DNA of 64,000 nt from Microbacterium sp. AZCO (GCF_039614715.1 NZ_CP154857.1:2108001-2172000), one strand, 5' to 3'; shown: positions 25,704 to 35,499, counted from the first letter of the stretch. Notes: generated by a model not told the origin, from the letters alone. Translations and numbers: made by a program.

Positions 25704-26671
25704 CTAGCTCTGGGGCTCGTCCGCCACAGCAATGACGACCTTGCCGAGTGCGCGCCCTTCACCGTGGCGCGCGAGCGCCTCGGGAACCGCCTCGAGCGGA
25801 TGGATGCTGTCGACGCGGACGGTCACGTCGCCGGCCACGATCCGATCGGCGAGGGGCACGAAGTGGGCGGGACCCTGGCGGACGACCAGGATGCCGAGAC
25901 GCGTGCGCGTCAGAAGGCCCACGAGCGTCCCGAGGGTGAGCAGCCGGAGGATCGTCCGCGTCGTGCCGCCCACCATGAAGTAGCGACCGCGCGGCGCGAG
26001 TGCTCGGCGGTAGGCGAAGACCGACCTCGACGCGACGAGGTCGACGACGAGATCGTAGGGACCCGTGCGCGTGAAGTCCTGTACGCGATAGTCGATGACC
26101 TCGTCGGCGCCGAGACCTCTCATGACGTCGAGCTTCGCGGCGCTGTCGACGGCCGTCACGTGGAGCCCGGCCGCTTTGGCGAGCTGGATCGCGAACGAGC
26201 CCGCGCCGCCGCCGGCGCCGTTGATCAGCATCCGCTCCCCCGGCTCGCCGTGCGCGACGGCCTGCAGGGCGATGGCACCCGATTGCGGAATGGTGGATGC
26301 CTCGACGAAGGACAGCCCGGACGGTTTGCGCGCGAGCGCCGACGCGGGGGCGACAGCGAACTCGGCGAAGCCCCCATGAGCTGCAGGTTGTCGCCGTAGA
26401 CCTCATCCCCCACTCGGACTGCGGTGACTCCGGCGCCGACTCCGACGACGCGACCCGCGATGTCGGAACCGAGGATGCGGCGCCGCGGTCTGCGGAGGCC
26501 GCCGATCCGCGCGTACGCGGGGCGACCGGTCAGTCCCTCCCAATCGCTCAGGTTGATCGAGGTCGCGACGATCTCCACGAGCATCTGCCGTGCCCCCGGC
26601 TCCGGCCGGGGAACGTCTTCGAGGCGCAGCTCGTCGGGCGTTCCGTACCGGTCGTAGACGATGGCTCGCAC
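25704..26671 (-). pseudogene. medium-chain dehydrogenase / quinone reductase, frameshifted
   Basis: The first part (start 26671) reads MRAIVYDRYGTPDELRLEDVP through GSDIAGRVVGVG to DNLQLMG; the second (from about 26374 on) continues in another frame with MLINGAGGGAG, the NADPH-binding loop, to the natural end. The break is at the C5 run 26371-26375 (five G on the coding strand); one more G restores LMGGFAEFAVAP and a full ~320-aa protein. Zinc-free quinone-oxidoreductase group. Either a recent loss or a consensus error in a homopolymer. Confidence 0.85.
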
Positions 26672-26810
26672 GGGTCAAGTCTGGCCAGAGAGGTACCCGG
26701 ATTGCAGGTGGGAAAACCCTCCGAACCGGCTCTGTCGGGTTGCCGGTCGCTCGAATTCTCGGAATCGTGGCCGGTCCGATGCACGAACCGAAGCAAGGGA
26801 AAGGACCATC

Positions 26811-27092
26811 ATGCTCACGATGACCGACACCGCAGCAGAGGCTGTCAAGAAGATCGTTGCGCGGATGCCCGATGCCACCGACGCCGGCGTGCGCATCAGC
26901 GACGACGGCGAGACCGTCGGCTTCGCGCTGACCATCGCGGACGCCCCGGAGGCGTCCGACACGGTGGTGGACACCGACGGCGCCCGCGTGTTCCTCGACA
27001 CGACGGCGGCCGCCGCCCTCGATGACCAGGTGCTCGACGCCCGCTTCACGGGCGAAGGGCAGGTGAGCTTCGAGCTCGCTCCGCAGACCTGA
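26811..27092 (+). CDS. HesB/IscA-like protein without cysteines
   Basis: 93 aa, ATG at 26811 after GAAAGGA. The fold pattern of A-type iron-sulfur carriers is clear (LTMTDTAAEAVKKIV, GVRISDDG, GARVFLDTTAAAALDDQVLDA), but the three cluster-binding Cys are missing, so it cannot hold a cluster the usual way. Similar Cys-free proteins occur in Microbacteriaceae. Role unknown. Confidence 0.75.
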   Translation: MLTMTDTAAEAVKKIVARMPDATDAGVRISDDGETVGFALTIADAPEASDTVVDTDGARVFLDTTAAAALDDQVLDARFTGEGQVSFELAPQT

Positions 27093-27175
27093 CGCGTGGT
27101 GGATGCGGGCCTCAGCGCTGTCGCGTCGGGGCCCGCACTCCGCGGCCCTTGCGCAGAGTCAGGCGTGACGCCGAG

Positions 27176-27733
27176 TCACCCGGTGCGCGCGACGTCGACG
27201 AGCACCTCGTTGTGCCTGAGGAAGGACGGAGTGATCGGCGGATTGAAGCGGGCGAAGCGCGGCTCGCCCTGCACGGTCAGGCCGGCGGCGGACACCTTGG
27301 CGAGCAGGTCGTCGCGGTGACGCTCCCAGGAGTCGCGGCTCCAGCGGCCCGAGAACCGGAGCGCCGCGACGAGCTGCTCGGGAATGGTGCGCAGCGTCAC
27401 GTCGGGGCTGACAGGAACCGGGGCATCCGCTTCGCTGATTCCGGCGGGAAGCACGAACGCCACGACGAAGCCCTCCCCGTCGCTCTGCTGCAGCACGGGA
27501 GCTGTCATCGCGATCTTCTCCCGCGATTGCACGACGGGAGCGGTCATGTCGATCTGGCGGCGGGCCACGTTCTCGCCGCCGATGTATCCCGCCAGGGAGC
27601 GGAAGGCCCGGTTGCCCGCGTCCTCGAAGGACGCGCCGCGCACGACCGTCTCGGCGACGACGTGCGATGGGTAGCTGCGCAGCTCCCACGAGTCGTACTG
27701 GTGGACGACGTCGTACGGCTGCTGCTCGGTCAT
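27176..27733 (-). CDS. SOUL-family heme-binding-like protein
   Basis: 185 aa. The family motifs are present: YELRSYP-like (WELRSYPSHVVAETVV), IDMTAPVV, KIAMTAPVL and the late RFSGRW and RFARFNPP. SOUL/HBP proteins are small beta-barrels some of which bind heme or other tetrapyrroles; no single heme ligand is conserved, so binding is not assured. Monocistronic, 21 bp downstream of dnaE2 on the same strand. Confidence 0.85.
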   Translation of the reverse strand: MTEQQPYDVVHQYDSWELRSYPSHVVAETVVRGASFEDAGNRAFRSLAGYIGGENVARRQIDMTAPVVQSREKIAMTAPVLQQSDGEGFVVAFVLPAGISEADAPVPVSPDVTLRTIPEQLVAALRFSGRWSRDSWERHRDDLLAKVSAAGLTVQGEPRFARFNPPITPSFLRHNEVLVDVARTG

Positions 27734-27754
27734 TCTGCGAGGCTACGCCTGACG

Positions 27755-30700
27755 TCACCGGAAGTCCTTCGACTTGTGGTGCACCCCGACCCGCAGGTCT
27801 TCGAACGCATCCGCGACGAGGTTCGTCACGCCCTCGACCGAGCGCTCCAGCATCCCGCGCACGATGAGAGCCGGCGAATCGCGCACGACCCGGCGATAGC
27901 GATTCCACACCCCGACGGAACAGACGATGTTGACGAGCCCGTGCTCGTCTTCGAGGTTGATGAAGGTGACTCCGGATGCCGTGGCCGGCCGCTGCCGATG
28001 GGTGACGAGCCCCGCGACCTCGACGCGCCTGCCGGACTCATGCGACCGGAGCTCGCTCGAGGTGAGGACCCCGCGCGCGTCGAGCCCGGAGCGGTAGTGC
28101 GTCATGGGGTGGTCGTCGGTCGAAACGCCCGTCGCCCAGAGGTCGGCGGCGAGGCGCTCGTAGCTCGTCGGATCGGGGAACAGCGGCGGCTGCACCGCGA
28201 CGAGCGAGTCGGGCAGGTACTGGGCGCGATCCTCGGCCGCCGACCCTGCGAGCCAGATCGCTTCGCGACGCGTCAGCCCGAGGCAGTCGAAAGCGCCCGC
28301 GGTCGCGAGCGACTCGAGCTGCACGGCCGTGACATCGGTGCGGCGCACGAGGTCGCGCAGGTCGCGGTACGGTCCTCCGCTCTCGCGCTCCGCGACGATG
28401 CGCTCGGCGACGGCCGAGCCGATGCCCTTGACGCCCGCGAGACCGAGCCGCACGGCGAACGCGCCGTCGCGCCGGTGCGCGGCGTACTCGTCGGGCGCCG
28501 CGGGGTCGAAGTCGCCGACGGGAGGCTGGTGCCGGTCGAGGCAGGAGTCGAGGCCGGTGTACGCCTCGGGAGGAGATGACTGTTCCGGAGGGGCTCCGGC
28601 GGGTCCAGCATCCTCCCCAGCCGTCATCTCCTCCCGTGGCACCCGCTCGAGGGTGGCCTCGGCGCCTGAGCGGAGGAGGTCGGGGCGCAGCACCTCGACG
28701 CCGTGACGGCGCGCGTCGGCGGTGAGCGTCGCGGGAGAGTAGAAGCCCATCGGCTGCGCGCGCAGCAGCCCCGCGAGGAACGCGCCGGGGTAATGCAGCT
28801 TGATCCACGAGCTCGCGTAGACGAGGAGGCCGAACGACAGCGAGTGCGATTCGGCGAAGCCGAAGTTCGCGAAGGCCTGGATCTTCTGGTAGATCGCGTC
28901 GGCCTCGTCGCCGACGAGCCCGTTGCGCGCCATCCCCGCGTAGAGCTTCTCGCGCAGGGAGTCGATGCGCTCGACGCCCCGCTTCGAGCCCATCGCACGG
29001 CGCAGGAGGTCGGCATCCTCTCCGCTCACCTCGCCGACGGCGACCGCCATCTGCATGAGCTGCTCCTGGAAGACCGGGATGCCGAGCGTGCGCTCGAGCA
29101 CGGGCTCGAGGTTGGGGTGTGCGTACGTGATCGGCTCGCGTCCGAGCTTGCGCCGGACGAACGGGTGCACCGCGCCGCCCTGGATCGGTCCCGGCCGGAT
29201 GAGCGCGATCTGCACGACGAGGTCGTAGAACCGCCGCGGCTGGAGCCGGGGAAGGAGTCCCATCTGCGCGCGCGACTCGACCTGGAACACGCCGATCGAG
29301 TCGGCCCGGCACAGCATGTCGTAGACCGCCTTCTCCTCCTTGGGGATCGTCGCAAGCTCCCACTCCTCCCCCGTCGACTCGCGCACCAGGTCGAAGCAGT
29401 ACTGCAGCGCCGCGAGCATGCCGAGTCCCAGCAGGTCGAACTTCACGAGGCCCATCCACGCGGCGTCGTCCTTGTCCCACTGGATGACCGTGCGGTTCTC
29501 CATGCGCGCGTGCTCGATGGGGACGACCTCGCCGACGGGCCTGTCGGTCAGCACCATTCCGCCGGAGTGGATGCCGAGGTGCCGCGGCGCCTTCAGCAGC
29601 TCGGTCGCGTACTCGATGACCTGGTCCGGGATGTCGTGGTCGGCGCCGGTCTCGAGCGTCGCGCCCCACTGCTCGACCTGCTTCGACCAGGCATCCTGCT
29701 GCCCCGGCGAATGCCCGAGCGCCTTCGCCATGTCGCGCACGGCGTTCTTGGGCCGGTACTGGATGACGTTCGCGACCTGCGCGGCCCGCTCGCGCCCGTA
29801 CTTCGCGTACACCCACTGGATGATCTCCTCACGGCGATCGGAGTCGAAGTCGACGTCGATGTCCGGCTCCTCGTCACGCAGCGACGACAGGAACCTCTCG
29901 AACGGCAGGCCGTACGCGATCGAGTCGACCGCCGTGATGTCGAGCAGATAGCAGACGGCGCTGTTGGCCGCCGAACCGCGACCTTGGCACAGGATGCCGC
30001 GCCGCCGAGCCTCCTGCACGATGCCGTAGACGATGAGGAAGTAGCCCGGGAAGTCCTTCATCTCGATGACCGCGAGCTCGCTGTCGATGCGCTTGCCCTG
30101 GTCTTCCGTGAGGTCGGGGTACTTGCGCGGCACGGCCTCCCACACGAGCTGCCGCAGGTACGACATCGGCGTGTGCCCCTCGGGGACCTCCTGCTTGGGC
30201 AGTGCGGGCTTGGCTCGACGGAGCGGGAAGGCGAGCTCGTCGGCGAGCGTCACCGTGCGCGCGACAGCGCCGGGGTAGCGCGCGAACCGCTCCGCCATCT
30301 CCGCGCCCGAGCGCAGATGCGCGCCGGCGTGCGCGGGGAGCCACCCGTCGAGCTCGTCGAGACCGCGGTTCGCGCGCACGGCGGCGACGGCTGCCGCGAG
30401 GTGCTCGCGCTGCGGCACGGCGTAGTGCACGTTGTTCGAGGCGAGGATCGGCAGCCCGCGATCGGCCGCGAGGCGGGCGAGGAGGTCGTTGTCGCGCGAG
30501 TCGAGCGGATTGCCGTGGTCGATGAGCTCGACGTTGACGGCATCCCTCCCGAACAGGGCGACGAGCCGATCGAGCTCGCGCTCGGCACCCGACGGCCCCT
30601 CTGCCGCGAGCGCGTACCGCACGGTGCCCTTGCGGCATCCCGTCAGCACGGCCCAGCGCCCGTCGGACTGCATCGCGAGCTCGTCGAGGTCGTAGACGGG

Positions 30701-31213
30701 ACGGCCCTTCTCGGCGCCCTGGAGCTGCGCGTGGGTCAGCGCTCCGGCGAGTCGGTGATAGCCCTCTTCGCCGCGTGCGAGCACGAGCAGGTGCGCGCCC
30801 GCCGGATCGGGCTCGCCGTTCTGCGGCTTGGGCAGCTCGAGCGACAGCTCGGCCCCGAAGACGGTGTTGACCTGCAGCGCCTCGGCCGCCTCCGCGAACC
30901 GGACGATGCCGTAGAACCCGTCGTGATCGGTGATGGCGAGGGCGTGGAGCCCCAGCCGCTCGGCCTCCTCGGCGAGCTCCTCGGGTGAGGAGGCGCCGTC
31001 GAGGAACGAATAGGTGGAGTGCGCGTGCAGCTCGGCGTACGGCACCGCGTCGGCGGGGCGCTCGATCTCGGGCGCGACGTACGGCCCGCGCTTGTGCGAC
31101 CACGCCGGGCTGTCGCCGCCGTCGGCGCCGGCCGGGACGTTGCGCGGGCGCCGGCGGTCGCTGAGGATGCGCTCCATCTCGGACCACGGCACGGAGGGGT
31201 TGTTGAAACCCAT
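27755..31213 (-). CDS. dnaE2: error-prone DNA polymerase III alpha subunit, DnaE2
   Basis: 1152 aa. A PHP domain at the N terminus (ELHAHSTYSFLDG, LAITDHDGF), polymerase catalytic acids in PDIDVDFDSDRR, the palm and tau-binding region, helix-hairpin-helix (GIGSAVAERIV) and a C-terminal OB fold (VEVAGLVTHRQRP). About as long as other DnaE2 and shorter than replicative DnaE1. It is the polymerase of the imuA'-imuB-dnaE2 mutasome that bypasses lesions under SOS induction. 181 bp with direct repeats separate it from imuB, yet all three genes run the same way. Confidence 0.93.
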   Translation of the reverse strand: MGFNNPSVPWSEMERILSDRRRPRNVPAGADGGDSPAWSHKRGPYVAPEIERPADAVPYAELHAHSTYSFLDGASSPEELAEEAERLGLHALAITDHDGFYGIVRFAEAAEALQVNTVFGAELSLELPKPQNGEPDPAGAHLLVLARGEEGYHRLAGALTHAQLQGAEKGRPVYDLDELAMQSDGRWAVLTGCRKGTVRYALAAEGPSGAERELDRLVALFGRDAVNVELIDHGNPLDSRDNDLLARLAADRGLPILASNNVHYAVPQREHLAAAVAAVRANRGLDELDGWLPAHAGAHLRSGAEMAERFARYPGAVARTVTLADELAFPLRRAKPALPKQEVPEGHTPMSYLRQLVWEAVPRKYPDLTEDQGKRIDSELAVIEMKDFPGYFLIVYGIVQEARRRGILCQGRGSAANSAVCYLLDITAVDSIAYGLPFERFLSSLRDEEPDIDVDFDSDRREEIIQWVYAKYGRERAAQVANVIQYRPKNAVRDMAKALGHSPGQQDAWSKQVEQWGATLETGADHDIPDQVIEYATELLKAPRHLGIHSGGMVLTDRPVGEVVPIEHARMENRTVIQWDKDDAAWMGLVKFDLLGLGMLAALQYCFDLVRESTGEEWELATIPKEEKAVYDMLCRADSIGVFQVESRAQMGLLPRLQPRRFYDLVVQIALIRPGPIQGGAVHPFVRRKLGREPITYAHPNLEPVLERTLGIPVFQEQLMQMAVAVGEVSGEDADLLRRAMGSKRGVERIDSLREKLYAGMARNGLVGDEADAIYQKIQAFANFGFAESHSLSFGLLVYASSWIKLHYPGAFLAGLLRAQPMGFYSPATLTADARRHGVEVLRPDLLRSGAEATLERVPREEMTAGEDAGPAGAPPEQSSPPEAYTGLDSCLDRHQPPVGDFDPAAPDEYAAHRRDGAFAVRLGLAGVKGIGSAVAERIVAERESGGPYRDLRDLVRRTDVTAVQLESLATAGAFDCLGLTRREAIWLAGSAAEDRAQYLPDSLVAVQPPLFPDPTSYERLAADLWATGVSTDDHPMTHYRSGLDARGVLTSSELRSHESGRRVEVAGLVTHRQRPATASGVTFINLEDEHGLVNIVCSVGVWNRYRRVVRDSPALIVRGMLERSVEGVTNLVADAFEDLRVGVHHKSKDFR

Positions 31214-31242
31214 CAGGTCTCACCCCCTGCCGTTCGAAGGGG

Positions 31243-31344
31243 CGGCGTTCGACCCCTCGACAAGCTCGGGGACCGGGGGGAGGTCGAGGACCGGGGAGAG
31301 GTCGAGGACCAGTGCGGCGTTCGACCCCTCGACAAGCTCGGGGG
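31243..31344. repeat. 30-bp direct repeats between imuB and dnaE2
   Basis: A 30-bp sequence starting GCGGCGTTCGACCCCTCGAC is exact at 31243-31272 and 31315-31344; between them AGGTCGAGGACC occurs twice. A related sequence (CCGAGCCAGTCGAAGG) lies inside imuA'. This is the dispersed CTCGACAAGCTCGG-type repeat of actinobacterial genomes. Confidence 0.75.
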
Positions 31345-31394
31345 CCGGTGGGCGGGAGCTCGGGGGACGGGGGTGCGAGCGGGACGGGCGGAGG

Positions 31395-32957
31395 TCAGTC
31401 ATAGCGGGCCTCCGCCGTCCAGGAGCCGGACTCGCAGACCAGCAGCCACGCGACGCCGTCGGCGTCGACGACCTGGAACCGGTGCGCGCGGCGGGCTCGC
31501 GCGGCATCCCATCCCCTCTCGCTGATCGGCCAGGGCCCCGCCCACTGCTCGATCGTCCGCGCGCGCCCGCCCTCGATGAGCACGGCCGGATGCGCCGTCA
31601 CCCGGCCGCGGTCGTCGACCGACACGACACCGCCCATCGACGACGACACCTCGACGAGAGGCGGATGCGCGAACACCGACGCGGGCAGCGGATCGGGGAG
31701 GCTGCCCGGCCACGGCCGCGACCGCTCCTTCGCGAGCACGACACGATCGCCCCACGGCACGAGCACCTGGCGCTCGGCGAGCCAGCGGCCTCCGCCGATG
31801 ACGGGCGTGAGCACGGCGCGATGCCCCAGCATCGCCTGCACGCGCGAGAGGGCGTGGTGCACGCGCTCCTCGGGCGCCGCGCCGAAGATCGCGGGAGCGT
31901 GGTGCGCCGCGGCATCGACCGCTTCGGGCGAGATGCGCACGAGCGCGACGCCGCTGCGGAGGTCCGCCGCATCCTCCCCCAGCTGCCAGCGCACCCGGTC
32001 GACGACCGCCGCCGCGTCGAATGAGCCGGGATGCAGCCACACGCGCTCGCTCCGCTCGCCTCGATCGCCGGTGAGCTCGACGCGCAGCTCGGTGCAGACA
32101 AGGTCGACGGCGCCGAGCCTGGCGATGAACTCGTCGGCGGCCAGACGCATGCCGAACGCGACCTGGTCGGCCAGCTCGAGCGGCGGCTCGAACGCCACCT
32201 CGCGGTGCAGTTCGGGCGGAGGCGTGCGCGGATCGACGGCGCGCGGGTCGCGCCCCGACGAGAGAGCATGCAGCCGGATGCCGCGCTCGCCGAACCGCTC
32301 GCGCACGCGATCAGGCTCGAGCGCGGCGAACTCGCCGAGGGTCTGCACGCCGAGCCGTGCGAGGAGTCCCGTGAACTCCGGCCCGCCGCCGAGCGAGACA
32401 TCGTCGAGGAGGCCGATGGGCAGCGGGGCGAGGAACCCCGCCGCCCCACCCGTCGGCACGACGCACACCGGGTCGTCGGGACCCGTGCCCGCTCGGGCCG
32501 CCTGCTCGGCCGTGAAGGGACCGTCGGCGATCCCGGCACGCGCGCTCTCGACCCCCAGATCGCTCAGCGCTTCGAGCAGCAGGCACGCCGCCTCGACCTC
32601 GCCGCCGTAGTAGCGGGCGGGCCCGCGGGCCTTCAGCACGCACAGGCCCGCACGCACGATCTGCACGCCCGGAGCGCGCTCCTCGATGCGCGCGACGAGC
32701 GGTGCGAACACGCGATGATCGCGCATCGCGTCGGAGGGGATGACGGCGAGCCGTGGACAGCGCGCCTGGGCATCGCGCCGGCGCTGACCGCGCCGCACCC
32801 CCTCCGCCCGTGCGGCCGGCGAACACGCGACGACCTCGTTGTGCTCGAACACCGCGACCGGCGCGGCCGGGTCGACGGCGCCCTCGCGCGCAAGGGCCGT
32901 GACCGGCCAGTCGGGGAACCACAGCACGATGCTGCGCACCGGCGCGTCGAGCCGCAT
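31395..32957 (-). CDS. imuB: ImuB, Y-family polymerase homologue
   Basis: 520 aa from the ATG at 32957, one base after the imuA' stop; the frame extends to 33185 but inside imuA'. Y-family palm and finger features are seen (LWFPDWPV, ACSPAARAEGVRRGQRRRDAQARCP, RARYYGG-like ARYYGGEVEA), with the HhH and little-finger regions following (LGEFAALEPDRVRERFG). In ImuB the catalytic acids are lost and the protein acts as an adaptor that links DnaE2 to the sliding clamp. The C terminus carries the extension that in the family contacts partners. Confidence 0.88.
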   Translation of the reverse strand: MRLDAPVRSIVLWFPDWPVTALAREGAVDPAAPVAVFEHNEVVACSPAARAEGVRRGQRRRDAQARCPRLAVIPSDAMRDHRVFAPLVARIEERAPGVQIVRAGLCVLKARGPARYYGGEVEAACLLLEALSDLGVESARAGIADGPFTAEQAARAGTGPDDPVCVVPTGGAAGFLAPLPIGLLDDVSLGGGPEFTGLLARLGVQTLGEFAALEPDRVRERFGERGIRLHALSSGRDPRAVDPRTPPPELHREVAFEPPLELADQVAFGMRLAADEFIARLGAVDLVCTELRVELTGDRGERSERVWLHPGSFDAAAVVDRVRWQLGEDAADLRSGVALVRISPEAVDAAAHHAPAIFGAAPEERVHHALSRVQAMLGHRAVLTPVIGGGRWLAERQVLVPWGDRVVLAKERSRPWPGSLPDPLPASVFAHPPLVEVSSSMGGVVSVDDRGRVTAHPAVLIEGGRARTIEQWAGPWPISERGWDAARARRAHRFQVVDADGVAWLLVCESGSWTAEARYD

Positions 32958-32958
32958 G

Positions 32959-33897
32959 TCACCCCACCGCCTCGAGCACGCGCATCGCCCGACGCAGCCT
33001 CTCCTCGAACGGCTCCCGGCCGGCGGCTTCCGCCGCGACCTCGAGCCGACGCCGCTCATCCGATGGCTCCTCGAAGGTCGGGGGCGTTTCGTCGCGCTGG
33101 ATCGCGGTTCCCGAGCCAGTCGAAGGGCGCTCGAGGCCCGAGGGCTCGGCCACCGCGAGCATCCGGGGCGACTCGGGGCGCTCAACGCCCGGGGGCTCAG
33201 CCACAGCGAACACCCGGGGCGACCCGGAGCGCTCGGCCACGGCGGGTGCGACGAGCGAGACCTCGCCGTTCGGGCCGGGAAGAAGCATCCGCTCCCGCCG
33301 CTCTCTCGACCAGCGCCTGCTGGATGCCGTCACCGTGACGGCGCGCCCGGAGAGGTAGCCGTGGCCGCGCCCCACTCCGGACCATTCCGGGTCGCTCACC
33401 TCGAGCGTCGCCTCGGCCTGCGGCCACTGCCCCTGAACGAGCAGCACCGTGCCCCGGTCGCGGAGCCGGGCCGCGAGCCGCGACACCTGGCCGTCGGCGG
33501 CGCGACCGGGCGGGCGGACGGCGACGACGGGGGCGATCTCGGCGATCGTCGCGGTGACGGCGAGCCATCGTGGACCGGGATCGGGCACGAACACGAGCCG
33601 CGCGAGATCGACCCCGAGCGACTCGGCGGCCTCGGCGCCCAGCTCGGGCATGCCGATCGCGGCGCACCACGCCCCGTCCTGCGAGGGGCGCGCCATGAGG
33701 GCCAGCACGAGCGATGCCGACCGCGAGAGTGTGTACGCGGAGCCGGCACGCAGCCCCCCGGCGGGAAGCAGCGACGCGAACGCGGGCAGAGTCGGCAGCA
33801 CCGCGGCATCCATTCGGCGCCCCTGCACGCGTTCGAGCTGCGCCTTGAGCCGCAGCACGTCGTCGCCTTGCTCCTGCCGGAGCGCTTCGTTCCGCAC
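32959..33897 (-). CDS. imuA': ImuA'-like RecA-related protein
   Basis: 312 aa from the GTG at 33897; the GTG at 33909 overlaps the strong AGGAGG (33914-33909) and so cannot use it. Similar in outline to RecA/SulA-like ImuA' (LPAFASLLPAGGLRAGSAYTL, LDLARLVFV-like segments) but no intact Walker A is visible. Two near-identical internal repeats near residues 230-265 (SPRVFAVAEPPGVERP and SPRMLAVAEPSGLERP) are followed by PSTGSGT, the translation of a dispersed DNA repeat. First gene of the SOS mutagenesis operon. Confidence 0.82.
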   Translation of the reverse strand: MRNEALRQEQGDDVLRLKAQLERVQGRRMDAAVLPTLPAFASLLPAGGLRAGSAYTLSRSASLVLALMARPSQDGAWCAAIGMPELGAEAAESLGVDLARLVFVPDPGPRWLAVTATIAEIAPVVAVRPPGRAADGQVSRLAARLRDRGTVLLVQGQWPQAEATLEVSDPEWSGVGRGHGYLSGRAVTVTASSRRWSRERRERMLLPGPNGEVSLVAPAVAERSGSPRVFAVAEPPGVERPESPRMLAVAEPSGLERPSTGSGTAIQRDETPPTFEEPSDERRRLEVAAEAAGREPFEERLRRAMRVLEAVG

Positions 33898-33919
33898 GAT
33901 CGCCCTCACCTCCTAAGAA

Positions 33920-33935
33920 TAGAACACATGTTCTA
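33920..33935. promoter_or_regulatory. LexA (SOS) box of the mutagenesis operon
   Basis: TAGAACACATGTTCTA, a near-perfect palindrome with the actinobacterial SOS core GAAC-N4-GTTC (33922-33933), 22 bp upstream of the imuA' start. LexA would repress imuA'-imuB-dnaE2 until DNA damage. Confidence 0.88.
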
Positions 33936-33993
33936 TTCCCTCAATGGTGAGATCGAAGATAACTCCACCCTCCGACATCGCGGAGGGGTTGCG

Positions 33994-34554
33994 TCAGCCG
34001 GTGATGTCCGCCGTCGTCGCGATGCGCGCGAACCCGCCGCCTTGGAGCACGAGCGCCGTCGTGGCCATGAGCTCCGCGGCGGTGCGGGTGACCGTGCCCA
34101 GGCCCGCGGCATCCGTCGTCAGATCGAACGTGCGGGTCGCATCCAGCGCGACCGTCACGTCATAGCCGAGATTTCCCGCCATGCGCGCCGTCGTCTCGAC
34201 GCACATGTTGGTCTGGATGCCGCAGATCACCAGCTCGTCGATTCCCTGCTCGCCGAGCCACGCGTGCAGATCCGGGTCGCCGTAGAACGCCGAGTTCACG
34301 TTCTTCGTGACGAACAGCGCCGGCGACACCGCGGCGACGACCTCGACGAGCGCGTTGCCCGGATTGCCGGGGTGCAGCGGCGACCCGGGCGCCGCCGAAT
34401 CGTGGCGCACGACGACGATGGGATCGCCGGCCGCCGTCCATGCCGAGACGAGGGCGGAGACGTTCGCCTCGCAGTCCGGATTGGCGGTCGGCCCCCAGAA
34501 ATCCAGGTCGTCGAAGCCGCGCTGCATGTCGATGACGATGAGGGCTCGGGTCAT
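33994..34554 (-). CDS. isochorismatase-family hydrolase
   Basis: 186 aa. The cysteine-hydrolase triad is readable: Asp9 in LIVIDMQRGF, the Lys in VTKNVNSAF and the Cys in GIQTNMCVETTAR. Members hydrolyse amides or vinyl ethers (nicotinamide, isochorismate, carbamates); a lone gene gives no hint of substrate. The 3' end lies 60 bp from the SOS box. Confidence 0.88.
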   Translation of the reverse strand: MTRALIVIDMQRGFDDLDFWGPTANPDCEANVSALVSAWTAAGDPIVVVRHDSAAPGSPLHPGNPGNALVEVVAAVSPALFVTKNVNSAFYGDPDLHAWLGEQGIDELVICGIQTNMCVETTARMAGNLGYDVTVALDATRTFDLTTDAAGLGTVTRTAAELMATTALVLQGGGFARIATTADITG

Positions 34555-34566
34555 GCCTCCATGAGA

Positions 34567-35499
34567 TCACAGGCCGCGGACGGCACAGGATGCCTCGACC
34601 GCCGTCCCTCGTCGTCGGACTGCCGAATCCTTAAGCCTGGGCAGCCGCCGGCCGGAGATCGATCCCGCCGCCACCCCGACGAGCACGAGCACCACGCCGA
34701 GCACCTGCGCGACCCCGAACGCCTCCCCCGCGATCGCGACACCCAGGGCAACGCCCGTGACGGGGTTGAGGAGCCCGACGAGCCCGACCGTCTCCGCGGG
34801 AAGCCGCCGCAGACCCGTGAACCAGCACACGTACGCGAGGGCCGTGCCGATCACCGTGACGTACGCGAATCCCGCGAGCGATGTCGGCGTGAGCACGGGC
34901 GGAGTGCCTTCGAGGACCAGCGCGACGGGAAGCAGCACGAGGGAGCCGGCGAGCAGCTGCCACGCGGTCATGTCGAGCGCCGGCACGTCCGACCCCCACC
35001 GCGCCGTCAGCACGAAGCCGATCGACGACGAGAGCATCGCGCCGAGGGATGCCGCGACCCCCCACCCATCGACGCCCGCGGGGTCGAATCCGAGAAGGAT
35101 GCCGACGCCCACGAGTCCGACCGCGGCGCCTGCGGCGGCGGCGAGCCGCGGCCGGCGATGCAGCAGCAGCCACGCGAACAGCATGATCGAGATCGCGGAC
35201 GTCGACATGACCGTCGCGGCCAGGCTCGACGGCAGCCGCTGCCCGGCGATGTAGACGAGCACGAAGAAGCCGCCGACGTTGAGTGCGCCGAGCACGATCG
35301 AGCGCCACCACCACGACCCGTGCGGCAGGCGGCGCGCGAGCAGCAGCACGAGGAGGCCCGCCGGCAGCGCCCGCAGCACGCCGCCCCAGAGGGGCGCATC
35401 CGCCGGAAGGAGATGGCGCGTCACGACGTACGTGCTCCCCCAGGCGATCGGTGCGATCGCCGTGACGATCAGCCAGCGCAGTCGCGACTTATCTTCCAT
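34567..35499 (-). CDS. EamA/DMT-family transporter
   Basis: 310 aa from the ATG at 35499 (TAAAGT at 35512-35507, seven bases upstream). Ten predicted membrane helices in two EamA halves (APIAWGSTYVVTRHLL; LVGLVGVGILLG; AYVTVIGTALAYVCWFTGLRR). Exports or imports small metabolites such as amino acids. Divergent from a MarR gene with shared operators, so its expression probably responds to the MarR ligand. Confidence 0.88.
   Translation of the reverse strand: MEDKSRLRWLIVTAIAPIAWGSTYVVTRHLLPADAPLWGGVLRALPAGLLVLLLARRLPHGSWWWRSIVLGALNVGGFFVLVYIAGQRLPSSLAATVMSTSAISIMLFAWLLLHRRPRLAAAAGAAVGLVGVGILLGFDPAGVDGWGVAASLGAMLSSSIGFVLTARWGSDVPALDMTAWQLLAGSLVLLPVALVLEGTPPVLTPTSLAGFAYVTVIGTALAYVCWFTGLRRLPAETVGLVGLLNPVTGVALGVAIAGEAFGVAQVLGVVLVLVGVAAGSISGRRLPRLKDSAVRRRGTAVEASCAVRGL

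Noticed and set aside
24420..26399. Long open frame on the plus strand
   Set aside because: Antisense to the MFS pump and dehydrogenase; full of Arg, Glu and Asp in a way typical of high-GC shadow frames. Similar cases at 14536-17061, 28703-30988, 32839-35544, 36942-38912 and 51259-54891 were rejected for the same reason.
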